The position numbers were made by a program, and so were the translations under genes. From Russula earlei (taxonomy: Eukaryota > Basidiomycota > Agaricomycetes > Russulales > Russulaceae), in NCBI GenBank assembly GCA_025769875.1, contig JAGFNK010000834.1, positions 1-20,554 of the forward strand: a stretch of 20,554 bases of DNA, in the 5' to 3' direction. The first letter of the stretch is position 1, and each line of letters starts with the position of its first letter. Positions 1 to 10,054 of the stretch are shown piece after piece. The notes below the pieces were generated by a model. The model did no database searches and was not told where the DNA came from. It saw nothing but the letters and a program-made list of their open reading frames with translations.

Positions 1-483
1 CGCACCTTGTCATGCTCCAAATAAGGAAAGTACCAACAATTTGGCTTTGTCAGTGGCAGATGTTCTGCCTTCTGCCACTGAGATAAGTTGTTATTTGGTT
101 GTACATACAACAAAGAAAAGAAAAGAACTTTCAAAGTAATTAGTATCTTAAAATGGTTGCAAGGGGAGAAGGTGGGCAGTGGTAATGGAGGCATATTATA
201 AGTTGGTGCTGTTTGCATGCACTGGCAATTCTTGCCTAATCATTCCCCCCCCAGTATAGGGATCATTGTGTACATAGCAACACATACCCTTAGTGGAACT
301 GATGCTCTGCTCCAATAATGTGTGCTCCTCAGGGAGGCACTGCCATTTTGGGGACCTCTTGATGCCCACACAAGTGGCCATTTCTTCTGATTGGGTACAA
401 TGGGAACCTTTTTAGGTAAGGGTCATGACCCCTGAGTAGATGTGAGTGCCACAGTAAGGCTATACTTAGCCAAGCAATATGCT
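1..483. other. AT-rich gene-poor left edge with one hairpin
   Basis: No intact gene is visible. A perfect 11-bp inverted repeat lies at 50-60 and 71-81 (TCAGTGGCAGA and its complement, 10-nt loop). The minus-strand stretch at about 196-381 still reads as an open frame in the same orientation as the zinc-finger fragment at 484-726 and may be a decayed, frame-shifted continuation of it, but I cannot recognise a domain there. Confidence 0.5.
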
Positions 484-726
484 TTAAGAATTTAAAGGAG
501 ACACTTTCATTTTCATTTTCTCCTGGGCTCTGTGTGATAGCCAAGCATATATCACATTGGCCAATCTGATTTTGTGATCATGCTTTGCATCATAGTGACC
601 AAATATTATTGAGGTATGAGGGTACAATTTGGTTATGATCTGGAAACTGCAACCCATCTTCTTGGACTCATAGCAGTGCATGTGGTCAGGGTGTTGCCTT
701 TGGTAATCATTTATGCCCTCAGACAT
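484..726 (-). pseudogene. Decayed transposase-like fragment with a WRKY-GCM1/FAR1-type zinc finger
   Basis: This 80-residue open frame contains the spacing C-x7-C-x22-H-x1-H: Cys18, Cys26, His49 and His51, encoded at about 574-675. The surrounding residues (KMGCSFQIITKLYPHT, then GHYDAKHDH) resemble the DNA-binding domain found at the N-terminus of Mutator-like (MULE) and FAR1-type transposases. An in-frame TAG directly precedes the ATG, and the frame ends without any catalytic domain. The downstream minus-strand sequence to about 200 is open only in pieces in shifting frames. I therefore read it as the remnant of a DNA transposon gene. An exon of a live, spliced element gene is the alternative. 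The zinc-finger spacing is seen directly; the MULE assignment is inference. Confidence 0.45.
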
Positions 727-1919
727 CTAGCATAGACACACATAAACTGGCAGTTTCAGGCCACCAGGGGCATGTATGGAGGAGCATGAGTACAACACAT
801 GCATTCCTGGGATCATTTTGATCCCTGAATTTTTGGCACTCCCCTCAGGGGAAAATAAATTGTTTTTACTCCTTTTAACTTTGTCTCATTCAGATTGAAA
901 TAAAAAAAGTGTGAAAACCAAGAACTCCCATTTTCATGTAACTCTCCCATCCCCAAGTCTGATGTTCTCTTACTATACAATCCCATCTACATTTCACTTC
1001 CATTCTGACACAAAAACTCCTAAAATTGTCTACTCCTATTTCTCCCTTAAATAATCATAAAATAGCCATACTTGTAAACATATAAAAAAGCCTACTATTA
1101 TCTCTAAATGTATTAGAGTTGTGTTCCCTGTCTCAAAAACACTCACATGCACACCAAAGTTCCCCTTCTCTCTTTTTCACTCAACTTTGTGTTCATACTC
1201 TGTTTTACACAACACATCAATGGTCTACCAGCCCACTTTCCTCAATGCATCATGCCATTGCCCTTGTATCAAAAATCCCACCATAAACATGCCCATTGGG
1301 ACTATAGCCACCCACCATGTTTAATTCTGGCAATGGAGGATTTGATTATGTGCTTGTCTTCCTCTTTCTGGCACCAAGTTCAGATTTGGCAAAACTACTT
1401 CCATTTCAGTGGGGTAATTGCTTTTCTCATAGTTGTAATTAAAACTTCCCATCTTCCGTGAGGTGGTAGGAGTCTCCATGCTCTCAGGACACTTTCCTGC
1501 ACAGCTTGCGGTGGGGGCAGGTAGGGTGCTCAACCCAAGTCCTTTTTTTCGTGCTAAGTGTAGCAATGTGTGTGGGTAGTGGGTGTGATAGAGTGCAAAA
1601 GCATGGCAATGCATCATTGGTAGAGGGAGGTGCTGGTAGCTGGTTCATCCCCCAAGATTTCTCTCCATTGTTGTTCCCCATCCCCCCTGCAACAAATTCT
1701 GTATGTGTGTGCTGTTTATATTTTAAAAATTAGTCTAACAATTTTGTTTAATTACTTTGGTAATTAGGAAATGTTTTGATGTAAATATTGATTGTTCAAA
1801 ACGCGAGTTAGTTATTCGAACAATCGCTTGGAGACCGCATCCCTGCCTTTTGAGATGCGTCACACAAGGGTGGGAAAGGAAACTCCAAAATGTTTGCCGT
1901 CGGGCGTCAGGCGTCAACA
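727..1919. other. AT-rich stretch without a recognisable gene
   Basis: Only short open frames on both strands, none with a recognisable motif or convincing splice structure. Base composition is AT-rich up to about 1800 and becomes mixed afterwards. Probably old repeat or transposon-derived DNA. Confidence 0.5.
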
Positions 1920-1946
1920 CCCCCCCCCCCCCCCACCCCCCCCCCC
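1920..1946. repeat. Poly-C tract
   Basis: A run of 15 C (1920-1934), one A (1935) and 11 C (1936-1946), so a near-perfect 27-nt C homopolymer. It sits roughly at the boundary between the AT-rich left edge and the more balanced DNA to its right. The exact length in a genome assembly is likely to be unreliable. Confidence 0.9.
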
Positions 1947-2638
1947 GGATCTTCGATCTTTGTTCTGATGATGCCACTCATGAATAAGGATAACATACCA
2001 CAAAGGTGGGGACAGATGGCGACGAGTTCGCCCTCCGCCTCCCGTCGAAATTCCGTTATCGCTTCCAGATCTCCGCAACAATTCTCAGCCGTCATCTCAC
2101 CTGCGGCAGTTTGACGTGATTTTTGATGTTGATGATCCAGATCTCGACCGTGTGTGGTTTGAGCATGACCATCAGAGAGGCTGCTCTGCGCAAATTATTT
2201 TGGTCCACGCTGGTGGGCTAAGACCGCTCGCTGAGCATGAGGGCCGCCCTCATTTCTAAACGAGCGTGTATGAAAGGTCACACCTTCATATCATGAACCG
2301 AATACGCATGGAATGGAATGGATGTTTTAATTTGCGGTGGTATGCCAACGCTCTTATAGTGGTCATCAACGGAGACAAATATGCACAGCTCAGATTCCCA
2401 CTGGTAGTCATACCGGATCAGCATCATTGTTCGTACTCTTCCCAGGGACGAAAGAAAAACTTGACGCAATCAGATCATGAGGTCCGAGACGCAAAGAAGT
2501 TATTTTGCACTGCAATGCGCAGTCAGTCATGACATATGCATGTGCCCTCACATCGCTGTCAATATACAGCAAAGGCCCGGGAGAAGCGGAGACAAGAATT
2601 TAAATTTGCCTCCAACAAAATCGGAAAACTACTTGTGA
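1947..2638. other. Intergenic, no gene recognised
   Basis: Downstream flank of the BTB gene (which ends on the minus strand near 2639). Several open frames of 60-90 codons occur on both strands but none shows a domain, and their frames interrupt each other. Part of this stretch may be the 3' untranslated region of the BTB gene. Confidence 0.45.
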
Positions 2639-4919
2639 CTACACAGTGGGACTCTGTTCTACGTGGAGCCCGCCTAACGGCCCTCTCCCGCCTCTGTCGG
2701 CGAAATTCCCTCCCCAAAAACAAAAAACGAAAACATATAAAAAAGAGTAGATATGAAAAATTCGAGAAATGACGAACGGATGAAAACGGACACAGAGAGG
2801 GAAGCGACCGCTCCCCAAAACGGCCCAGAAGAAACAAGACGGCCTCACGACGCGGTCTCGCGACGGTGATGTCGGTGGCCACGCGGCGGAACGGGGTTCT
2901 CGGGCCTGAGCGAGCAATAAAAGGAAGTGACGCCGCGGGAGCGTTGCGCTCGCCACGCCCGCCACGGCAGCGACGCGGGCCCCGAGGGGTGCCGTGTCCG
3001 TGCCGCTTCCGCGAACGCCGAGTGAGAACATGCGATCGAACACTGCGAGGATCAATTTCGACCGAGGTAAGCACACCAGTCAGGTTCGAGCTCTACATGT
3101 GCCGATGGAGGAGGTCGGCGTACGTGTGGCAATAAAGGCCTTGGCCGTCGTTTGGCACGTGAGATGCGATAGCGCGAGGGGCGGGCTGACCCCTTCGAGC
3201 GTGCGGAGATACCGGAAGACCATCGATGGTTGGCAAGGACCGAAGCGGAAAACTGCCTGGTAAGCTTGGCGCCACTTTTCGTCGAGCAGTCGCGCGCAGG
3301 TGGGAGGATCTGGGCAAGAGGGGCACTGGATGACATACACGCGACGTCCCCTCGTAAGCGAGTCACATCTTCGACTTCCGGGGACTGAACGAAGGCGACG
3401 TACGCATTCGTATTCTTTGGCGATCTGGATGAGGCCCAGCTTGAGTACTCGTTCGAGAAACCAAGTGCGCCTGTGCGGATGCATTTGTCGGCAGTGAGCG
3501 GTCATGTACGCAGGTGACGCCTCTCCATTGGAGGCATAAAAGGAAAGGGAGAGGAGAGATATGCTTACCGCTTTTCGAGCCTGAGTAATGTCTCGCTACT
3601 AAGCGTGTTGAGCTCTTGCTCCGGCCACCCACCCGGATTGTCGAGCACGAAGCGTGAGGCCTCACGGTACAGTTCTTCCTCCTCAAAAAGCTCAGCAATG
3701 CGCATCGCCTTGATCGGACGACCTGCTGCGTGCGTAAGGAGAAAGTTGAGGCATACTCGTTGCAGAGAGGGCACGCAGAGCTTGTTTCCGATGTTCATCA
3801 GGCCCTCTACGTTGTTCCATGTGATTGTGCACTCCATGCTGCACTATACAGGTCAATATCGTGGCGTCTGTTCCGCTAATTGCGAGGAAGGCGCACCCAG
3901 GGTAGACAAACCGTAGGAAATCATGAAAGGTGCTTGCCTAGGGTGCAGGTGAGATGGAGTTTTCGAACGCAGAGCGACGAACGAGACCTTTTCTTCTCTG
4001 AGGATGATGACGGCATCTGGATTGCTCGTTGTTTGGTGATACTTAGTGGATGACTGTGCGTTTCTCCGTTTCCAAGAAAGTTTGACGACGCCTTTGCTTA
4101 TCCCCTTGCCTGGATCCCGGGGCACATCTGCGGAGCCCGCGCTAGGATTCCGAACGGCCGCCCCCTGGAGCTTTTCCAAGCTTTCGATTCGTGCAGCCTC
4201 GTGGGATCTCCTCTGAGACTCGGCATCAGAACATGTCCCTGAATCGTTTCCCGAGGGACCACAGGCCTGCTTGTGGTCGTCCCCAGACACAATAACGGTC
4301 GAAGTAAGCGACTCGATACCCTCGGGTTCGCTCGGCCCTGAAACGTCAATGTCTAGTTCGTTGGAATCAAGATCTGGATCCATGGACGCGAACGTCATGG
4401 CGGTAGGCACATCGGTATGTATTTTGTCCCCGGGAACGGTGGGAGGTTGCGAGATAGTGATGACAGAGGACATGGAGAGTGGGCGTCCGGTCTCAGCCCA
4501 ATTCCCGCTGAGGGCAGCCTGGAAGAACGGGGAGGCGAACCAAAGGACCTCTTTGTGCGCCCTAAGAAGATCCCAACCATTCAGGGATCTGTTGGGGTGA
4601 CGAGCGAGATGACGAACGATCACCGCACGCACCAGAACGTCGTGCTCTCAACGACGATTTTGACAGTCCCGGGGAACTTGGATCCTTTGGTGAACGCCTC
4701 ATGGACGTCAATCGGCTCCTGCGAGTCAGAGATGCTGACCTCGGACACTGCATCCTCGGAATCTATCCCTTCGAAAAACCATGGAGGCGATCCTGCCGAG
4801 GAGCGGAAGATCCCCGCGGCTGCGGCGTGCGTCTCTGTAGGCGAACTCAGCGAGGCAGAGGCGTTCGACGGGCCACGGGAGTTGCGCGCAATGAGGATAT
4901 GCGACGGGTTGGTTGTCAT
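2639..4919 (-). CDS. BTB/POZ domain protein, seven exons
   Basis: Proposed exons on the minus strand: 4919-4633, 4561-3988, 3937-3897, 3838-3569, 3470-3404, 3325-3124 and 3042-2639, giving about 614 residues. All six introns are GT..AG and phase-consistent. The BTB fold is visible in two halves. The first is KIVVESTTFW joined to AHKEVLWFASPFFQAAL (residues about 87-113). The second is the strand ending REEK (287), followed by ASTFHDFLRFVYPG and the NVEGLMNIGNKLCVPSLQ helix region. Between the halves lies a polar, serine-rich insert of about 150 residues. After the BTB come a BACK-like helical segment (AELFEEEELYREASRFVL) and a cysteine group C413, C414, C417, C423. The start is the first ATG in frame; an upstream extension would need a TTG codon. 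BTB proteins are usually homodimerising adaptors, often for cullin-3, but the partner cannot be inferred here. The roughly 130-residue C-terminus after RMFSLG is not recognisable, and its true end may lie in another frame. Confidence 0.82.
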
Positions 4920-5111
4920 TGTAGTTGGTACCAATGATTCTCGCTAGCAGACCCCCGTCAGAGGCCACATGCGTAGACGGCTGTGCTTGACGGCTTGACG
5001 ACTCGACTCAATCAAACAACTGAAGGACTATCGGGCATCTCGGCCCGACTTCGGGTGACTTGTATTTCGCACAACTTACCTTACGACTGCATTCCTCGCA
5101 TCATTCAGCCT

Positions 5112-5202
5112 GGCGCTATAGTGTAGTGGCTATCACAACGGATTCTGACCCTCAGGTGCCGGCCATTTTTCCGTTAACCCAGGTTCGAACCCTGGTAGCG
5201 CC
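5112..5202 (+). tRNA. tRNA-Gln (anticodon CUG) with a 20-nt intron
   Basis: The 7-bp acceptor stem pairs GGCGCTA (5112-5118) with TAGCGCC (5196-5202). The T arm reads CCAGG-TTCGAAC-CCTGG, and the D arm has the GTG/CAC stem. The anticodon stem ACGGA pairs with TCCGT. The loop gives TT-CTG-A, placing CTG at positions 34-36 (5145-5147). The intron (5149-5168) follows position 37, the canonical eukaryotic site, and contains TCAG, able to pair with the anticodon CTGA as many fungal tRNA introns do. CCA is not encoded. The mature length is 71 nt. Glu is excluded because its anticodon would have to sit out of register with the stem. Confidence 0.93.
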
Positions 5203-5208
5203 TTTTTT
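5203..5208 (+). terminator. RNA polymerase III terminator of the tRNA gene
   Basis: Six consecutive T directly follow the tRNA 3' end, the usual Pol III stop signal. Confidence 0.85.
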
Positions 5209-5887
5209 GGCGTGGTGTGTAACCATGTCCAAGGGAATTGATATGGCGATTAAGCAGTGACAGGCATACCCCGCACTGTTAGTTACCACCGGACCTGAGA
5301 TCATCATAGAGTTGCAGGACTATTTATATTTACGGACCAAAAGTTTGGGGGTGAGTCTCGATCGTTGCTGCTCTGACTGTTCGTTGATTTGTGATGCCAT
5401 CCATCACGGAAAACACAGTAGGTATTCTAGGCCCATCGAAATTTTTATTTCATCTTATTATAATTAGCGGGCCAAAACGCGATGTAGGACCAAACCGTGC
5501 AATGAGGGCCTCTTAATGAATCTGTCAACCACAGGTCGCACTATGCCCTGATGGGCAGGTAGCTCTACGCTAGGCTCGTTCCAATGACAGATAGCTGCAG
5601 TAATTATGGCACCACTGCTCGCTCAGCATGACCCAGCCGAGAGCTGACCAATATTGGACAAGTGTGAAAAACCAAAAAAAAAAAAAAAAAACAATAAACG
5701 GAACACGTGCGACTGCCAGTGACCGGCGTTTGATGGATGGGCAGGACATTGTTGGTTAGAATCTGATGGATGGAAATGTATTAAGCTTGTTCGTAGCCAT
5801 CCCGGTCACCGAAACACTCTCAGAATGGTGGCACAGCCGACCATGTGCACACCCTGTTGGCATTGACATTCATTGCTATAAGTTTCA
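5209..5887. other. Intergenic between tRNA and guanylyltransferase gene
   Basis: No coding exon is recognisable on either strand. It contains an 18-A homopolymer at 5674-5691. The right part is presumably promoter and 5' untranslated sequence of the downstream gene. Confidence 0.5.
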
Positions 5888-5938
5888 TTTTCCCCCATTT
5901 CCCTCCCCCCTTCTTCTCGTCCCTCCTTTTTCTCAGCC
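5888..5938 (+). promoter_or_regulatory. Pyrimidine-rich core promoter tract
   Basis: A stretch of mostly C and T ends just before the ATG at 5939. CT-rich tracts immediately upstream of the start are common around transcription starts of filamentous fungal genes. This supports choosing 5939 rather than the internal ATG at 6408 as the gene start. Confidence 0.4.
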
Positions 5939-7652
5939 ATGTCTCTCTCTCGCCCCGTAGAGCATCCCTTGACCCACCAAACCCCGTCGGGTGCCAATGT
6001 CGAGACTATGTTCAGCCAAATCATGGAAGTGGTGCTCAAATCCGTCAGTGCTACCCGTCATCAAACATCTCCACGGCCCTCTTGACACCAAGTTTTAACA
6101 GCGCGCGGAGATTGCTGAGCTCCGTCGGGAATGCACTGAGCTGCGGCAAGCTAATTTCACTCTCGAACGTCACGTTAGGGAGGGTATCGTCGCCGCGGTA
6201 TGTGTCCTTAGTATCTCTACGCGACCAAGACAAAAGCTAACTGATAGGCAGCAAATCCGTAGCCCCCATGTAGGGACTCCTGGTTTCACTACTCCTGCTC
6301 CTAGCTCTCCCCAGCTCCGTGCAAAGTCTCCTTTCCTCAGCTCGCACTCAATCCCCTCTCTTGCGGCCCCACCATCTACATACATAGCATCACCACTGGG
6401 CAACGGCATGATTTCTTATCCTTTTGGATATGCTCGTGAAATTCCTGGTTTTTATGTTGTCATTCCGGCTGGAGGTGCCGGTACCCGTCTATGGCCTCTT
6501 TCGCGTGAGGACCACCCCAAGTTCCTCCTCGATGTGACCCTCCAAGGCCGCAGTTTGATTCAAGCAACCTGGGACCGTCTGCTTCCACTGAGTGGTGCTG
6601 ATCGTCTCACGGTTGTCGCTGGCCCTAGCCACGTCAGGAGCATTTACGAACAGCTCCCTGATCTATTGCCACGCAACCTCTTTTGTGAACCCGGCCCGAA
6701 AGATTCGATGGCCGCCATCGGACTCGCTGCAGCGATCCTCGTGCAGCGTGACCCCGATGCCGTCATTGGCTCATTCGCAGCCGACCATATGATCTCCGGT
6801 CATGAGGCTTTCCTTAGCGCCGTCACGGAAGCTGTCCAGGTTGCGCACAAGGGTTACCTCGTTACCATCGGCATCGCTCCCTCTCATCCGTCCACGGGGT
6901 TCGGTTATGTGCGGCTAGGCGAGAAACTTGGCATTCCCGAGGCCCCGAACGCACGTCTCGTGTCAAGCTTCAAAGAGAAGCCCGACGCTCGCACAGCCGC
7001 CGCGTACATCGCCACTGGTTCTTACCGCTGGAACGCGGGTATGTTTGTCACGAAGGCCACGTTCTTGCTCGAATTACTCAAGGAGTATCAACCCGAACTT
7101 GAGGAAGGTTTAACAAAAGTTGCAGCCGTTTGGGATGACGAGGCTCGACGCAGCAAGGTGTTAGAGGAGGTGTGGCCTAATCTCGAAAAGATCGCCATTG
7201 ATCACGCCGTGGCGGAACCTGCAGCGTTAGAGGGTCGTGTTGCTGTCGTGCCAGCAACGTTTGGTATGTGTCTACCACCAACCGTTTTTGCGCAAATTAA
7301 TCCGGTGGCGGCGCCACAGGTTGGGATGATGTTGGAGACTTCTCGTCAATTGCCGAACTGTTGCCCGCCGAAGCAAACCAACCCCGTATTCTTGGCGACG
7401 GTGGACTGGGTATGTCCTATTTTGTTCTAGTCATGGTGCTGGAGCTCACCTACCCCAACAGTTCTTACTGAGCAGGTCGCCGGTGGCATCGTCGTCCCTG
7501 GTTCCGGCCGGCTAGTAGCGTGCCTGGGTGTCGATGACCTCGTCATCGTCGATATGCCCGACACCCTACTAGTGACAACGCGTGCCCGTTCGCAAGAGGT
7601 GAAAAGGCTTGTCAAGAAAGCCAAGGATGCCGGTTGGCGTCGGCTTCTATGA
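5939..7652 (+). CDS. Mannose-1-phosphate guanylyltransferase, bacterial ManC-like, with coiled-coil N-terminal extension
   Basis: Makes GDP-mannose from mannose-1-phosphate and GTP, the donor for glycosylation and mannan. Exons 5939-6043, 6102-6197, 6252-7263, 7320-7409 and 7462-7652 give 497 residues. All four introns are GT..AG, and the one before 6252 carries a perfect CTAAC branch site. Catalytic part from about residue 134: signature VIPAGGAGTRLWPLSR with the PK of HPKFLL, FAADHMI (metal and nucleotide site), the sugar-site motif KEKP, WNAGMF, and TFGWDDVGDF across the 7264-7319 intron. Its length of about 364 residues fits the one-domain bacterial enzyme, and its wording recalls actinobacterial proteins. 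It lacks the left-handed beta-helix repeats of the usual fungal GDP-mannose pyrophosphorylase (Psa1/Mpg1). Residues 36-67 form a heptad-like coiled coil (AEIAELRREC, then LERHVREG), followed by a Pro/Ser-rich linker. An alternative model starts at 6408 and lacks the extension, but the upstream exons are in phase and stop-free. Confidence 0.85.
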
Positions 7653-8164
7653 GCCACTCATACATTTTGTTCCATTGACCCTCACTCACACAGATCTATT
7701 TCGCAGTATTTGTTTTACTTCAGTCGTTTACCTTTCGTCCTCTCCCCACGGACCTTTGGGTTTTCAGAACTGAACAGAAATACGTTAGTAGTCACCTTCT
7801 TCGTCCTAGTTTAATGCTAGTAGTGATCCGTGCTCCGCACGGGGTGGACAGTTACTAATAAAAATCAGCTGGCCATTATTGAGGACATACAGAACTCTAT
7901 TCATCAGACATTGCACACTGAGGTGATTGTTAGATACGTGCTTTGTATTACAGTAGCGATGCGGTGCGGTGCAAGAATGTAAGAAACCTCTTGCACAAGT
8001 TTTTCTTGGAAGCCCAACATAATATGGCATGGCATCTGCACCATCACAGGCCCGGGTGATGTATCACGGTAGATGTGTACCTAGGATACCTTCGCTGTTT
8101 GTCCTGGTAACATCACAAAGCCCGATCCCGGAACTCCAAATACTGTTTGTCACCGTATCATACC
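7653..8164. other. Intergenic, 3' flank of guanylyltransferase and 5' flank of enoyl-CoA hydratase
   Basis: Two plus-strand genes flank about 510 bp with no recognisable coding exon. A short minus-strand open frame at 7806-8030 has no motif and is taken as chance. Confidence 0.5.
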
Positions 8165-9469
8165 ATGTCCTTTATATCTCGTCAACTCGCTGCCGGTGCT
8201 GTCTTGTCCTCACCATACAAGTTTTCCCTTACACCAGTCCGATTCATGTCCGCCTTCACCGCGAAATATGAGAGCATACTCACATCGCGCCCGGAGCCTG
8301 GTGTGGCACTCGTGACGCTCAACCGCCCTAAAGCGCTCAACGCGCTCAACGTCGCGCTGTTCAGGGAACTGAATGAGGCCTTGCACCTCATCGACGCGGA
8401 CAAGGAAATCGGCGCCATCGTCATCACAGGCTCTGAGAAGGCCTTTGCTGGTGCGCAGCGCCACCCTCGCTCATGCCCTCATTCTATCGACCCTGACTTA
8501 CTTTTGGGGGGAGGCAGCCGGCGCCGACATCAAGGAGATGAAGGACAAGTCCTGTGAGTAAACGTAAACGGTGAACAGTGGACCCCGTAATCTGATCCGG
8601 CGCATGTTGACGACCGCTGCACCGCGGATTGCATACGGTCTAACAAGTCGCGGACGCGTACCAGAACAAGTTCTTAGAGAGCTGGCAGCAAATCGCCAGC
8701 ATCCGCAAGCCGATCATTGCCGCCGTCAGCGGCTACGCGGTACGTGCGACCAACAACGGTCTCCCCTCTCCCCGCCCCGCAGTCTCCTCACACATGATGC
8801 ATGCTATTGTCCCGAAACGCTGACGTGTCGTGCGCGTCGGCGCCTTGACCGTTCTTCCTTTCGCCAGCTCGGAGGCGGGTGCGAACTCGCGCTGATGGCC
8901 GACATACTCCTCGCGGCGCCGAACGCGCAATTCGGTCAGCCGGAGGTGAAGATCGGCACCGTCACGGGCGGGGGTGGATCGCAGCGGCTCACGCGGGCCG
9001 TGGGTAAGTCGCGCGCGATGGAGCTCACGCTCACGGGGCGCACGTGGAGCGCGCAGGAGGCCGTCGCGTGGGGCATGGCGAGCCGCGTCGTCGGCGAGGG
9101 CGATGGCGAGGTCGTTCGCGAGGCCGTCGCGCTCGCCGCGGAGATCGCGGCGAAGAGCCAGATCGCGGTGCAGGCGCAGAAGGAGGCCGTCAATGCCGGT
9201 ACGTTCTCATCTGATCTGTTGAACCGTCTCTCTTCCTTTCCGCGGTTGCGTGGTGATCTCCGTGCGTTCTCTCGCCGTAGCGTTTGAGCAGGGCTTGTCG
9301 GAGGGTCTAAGGACCGAGCGTCGGCTGTTCCATATGACGTTTGCGACGGCGGATCAAAAGGAGGGTGCGTAGAATGCCTTGGCATGAGCCTGAAGCCTCC
9401 TTAACGTTCATATGAGTAGGCATGGCGGCCTTTGTGGAAAAGAGAAAGCCAAACTTTACCAACTCGTAA
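8165..9469 (+). CDS. Mitochondrial enoyl-CoA hydratase (crotonase family)
   Basis: Hydrates 2-trans-enoyl-CoA to 3-hydroxyacyl-CoA in beta-oxidation. Exons 8165-8450, 8518-8553, 8648-8739, 8868-9198, 9281-9364 and 9420-9469 give 292 residues, close to the 290 of the mammalian ECHS1 precursor. The first 30 or so residues (MSFISRQLAAGAVLSSPYKF) are basic, hydroxylated and free of acids, as in a mitochondrial targeting peptide. Oxyanion-hole residues fall at A98 (FAAGADIKEM) and G141 (LGGGCE), and the two catalytic glutamates at E144 and E164 (FGQPE), matching the rat ECHS1 numbering. The loop after E164 reads GTVTGGGGSQRL where the family usually has GTIPGAGGTQRL, a mild deviation. The C-terminal RKPNFTNS is encoded on a 50-nt last exon and is easily missed. 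The 8868-9198 exon is markedly GC-richer than its surroundings. ATG 8165 was chosen as the first in-frame ATG. I am sure of the family; the exact acyl-chain preference is not visible. Confidence 0.92.
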
Positions 9470-9706
9470 AAAGATTGCAACCCTTCCTGTGTTGCCATCT
9501 GTAGGTTTCATCTTCTCACAGCACAGCTCATCCACCAAAAATTGGCGTTATAGATAAACATCTTACAGATATATTGACATCTGCTAACAGTAGATAACAT
9601 GACCTCATCCCTCATCCAAAGATAGCCTTGAACTTTAACTTTGCGAGCTGCACGTCAATCTGTTCCACCGATGAATAATGAAGCCAGAGGATGACGTACA
9701 GTTGAG
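9470..9706. other. 3' flank of enoyl-CoA hydratase
   Basis: Short AT-richer stretch without a recognisable feature. Confidence 0.4.
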
Positions 9707-10054
9707 ATGGCATTATCGAAGTACGGCGAAGACGAAATGCACAAGTCCTGGACCGACGAGCAGTTCAACACGACAGTCTACAGCGATACACGGCTCGATG
9801 TCGTTGCTCAAATGTCAACACAACATCGACTAGTCACTCACGCAAACATAGGCGTTGGCTTCTTTCGTCCATGTCAACGGGACATCAGTCGCGGATAATG
9901 CAGTCTTGGAGATACTGTTGACCCATCCCGCCCCAAGAGACGCGAATTTTCCGGCCTATTGTGCCCTTCCACTGGCGATCCTCTGGACTTGTCAGAAGAA
10001 AGGAGAGGCACAATTGAGTGTTACAAAGATCCGATGGATAAATTCCAAGGCATA
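9707..10054 (+). CDS. Possible small unrecognised two-exon gene
   Basis: An ATG at 9707 opens a frame with coding-like composition (SKYGEDEMHKSWTDEQFN). A GT at 9797 after a complete Asp codon could splice to the AG before 9851, joining in phase to a second open stretch (ASFVHVNGTSVADNAVLEIL) that runs to a stop near 10054. The product would be roughly 98 residues. I recognise no domain, there is no signal peptide, and the donor GTCGTT is weak. It may equally be a relic or chance. Splice coordinates are a proposal only. Confidence 0.2.

Noticed and set aside
2559..3074. Minus-strand open frame of 171 codons
   Set aside because: Overlaps the last BTB exon in another frame; the in-phase frame after the 3043-3123 intron gives LFDRMFSLG, which continues the conserved protein. 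It remains possible that part of it is used after an unseen intron.
3938..3978. Alternative intron in the BTB gene using the donor after SF
   Set aside because: It would be only 41 bp. The 3938-3987 intron (50 bp) keeps phase and gives REEK-ASTFHDF.
4417..4947. Plus-strand open frame of 176 codons
   Set aside because: Fully antisense to exons 1 and 2 of the BTB gene, without any recognisable motif.
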